Part shown: piece after piece, positions 63,441 through 64,000 of the stretch
How positions within the stretch are numbered: position 1 is the first letter of the stretch
How the letters are laid out: each line of letters starts with the position of its first letter
NCBI GenBank assembly: GCA_020284085.1
Contig: JACEVL010000102.1
Span: 573,501-637,500, forward strand
Length of the DNA: 64,000 nt
Source of the DNA: Aporrectodea caliginosa
Taxonomy: Eukaryota > Annelida > Clitellata > Crassiclitellata > Lumbricidae
Direction of reading: 5' to 3'
Program-made: the position numbers and the translations under genes
Notes under the pieces: model-generated
What the model saw: only the letters and a program-made list of their open reading frames with translations
Told to the model about the DNA's origin: nothing
Database searches by the model: none

Positions 63441-63639
63441 TTAAGCTAATAACATCTTAATTCTGATCTTCGCTATCAGTCAAGAACATCGTGTAAAATT
63501 GTTATTCTCAAATTGTGTAGTCTTTACGCAACGCTCCTCTGGCCATGCAGAAGAACACAGTTGGCGGGCATCCATTCAAACGAGCAGCGGTGGCCAATGA
63601 CCTAACCATATTAATTCATTGAATAATGAGCAGGGTTGA

Positions 63640-63960
63640 GGCCATTACAATTCTCACACATCTCCCTGTACATGGTCAATCAACTGCACTGGCTTCCTGG
63701 CTTCCTCTTACAGCCTGCATTCACTTCAAAGTCCTTGTTTTGGTCCTCAAGTCGAAGCTGGGTTTTGCTCCGAAATATCTCAGAGATCTAATTCGCTCTC
63801 CTCATTCTGCATCTTCACTGCGACCTCTCCGCTCTTTGGACCGGCATGGTATCTTTGTCCCGCGAACTAGGATCACTTTGGCCCAAACTATATCATTTGC
63901 CACCATTTGGCCTGTCCTCTGGAATCCCCTACTCTACTCTTTACGTGTTATTTTCATTCT
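63640..63960 (+). mobile_element. LINE ORF2 C-terminal fragment at window edge
   Basis: An open frame without ATG reads HFKVLVLVLKSKLGFAPKYL then RDLIRSPHSASSLRPLRSLD, GIFVPRTRITLAQTISFA and WPVLWNPL. This is the same ORF2 end as at 8123-8851 ([17 protein letters not shown]), but diverged, preceded by LHWLP in another frame. Confidence 0.78.
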
Positions 63961-64000
63961 GTCTCTGTTCCTAAATCTCTGTTTCTGTCTCTCTGTCACT

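Overview
The window is nuclear DNA of a multicellular animal. Genes are split into short GT-AG exons, introns are AT-rich, and most of the sequence is microsatellite, satellite and transposon material. The two host genes, the LINE and hAT families and the frequent short AGGCCTA palindromes suggest a marine invertebrate, possibly an echinoderm-like deuterostome, but the species cannot be fixed from the sequence. No bacterial, viral, CRISPR or operon-like features are present.

Two host genes can be supported, both on the minus strand. Bestrophin (about 7.1-17.7 kb) is a calcium-gated anion channel. Its start codon, conserved channel core and long low-complexity C-terminal tail are all readable; only the junction between the last two coding exons is unsettled. 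The second gene (26.6-56.3 kb) is the 3' half of a VPS13-family bridge-like lipid-transfer protein. Twenty-six coding exons join without a single phase conflict into 1147 codons ending at a natural stop. They cover the adaptor-binding repeats, the ATG2-C-like region and the C-terminal PH-like end. The N-terminal half must lie beyond the right edge. The two genes act in different processes and show no sign of working together.

Layout: 1-7 kb holds no gene, but has a 2.5 kb array of a 43-bp minisatellite and a hAT-type MITE. 7-17.7 kb is bestrophin, with introns filled by hAT MITEs and LINE fragments. 17.8-19.3 kb is an inverted-repeat element just upstream of the bestrophin start codon. 19.3-26.5 kb is intergenic, with SINEs and a pentamer-based satellite. 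26.5-56.3 kb is VPS13, whose introns carry SINEs, hAT elements, LINE relics, trinucleotide arrays and several duplications that copy splice junctions. 56.3-64 kb is repeat-rich: a 5'-truncated LINE with reverse transcriptase and RNase H, a duplicated segment, and inverted-repeat elements, one carrying telomere-like repeats.

The most interesting observations are: a VPS13 intron whose degenerate 15-16 bp tandem repeat resembles the end of the upstream exon plus its splice donor, giving seven extra CAGGTA motifs; further duplications of splice junctions in the same gene; a bestrophin intron that appears to use a GC-AG splice pair and is almost wholly a nested set of three transposons; and a series of hAT-type MITEs whose 8-bp target duplications can be read directly.
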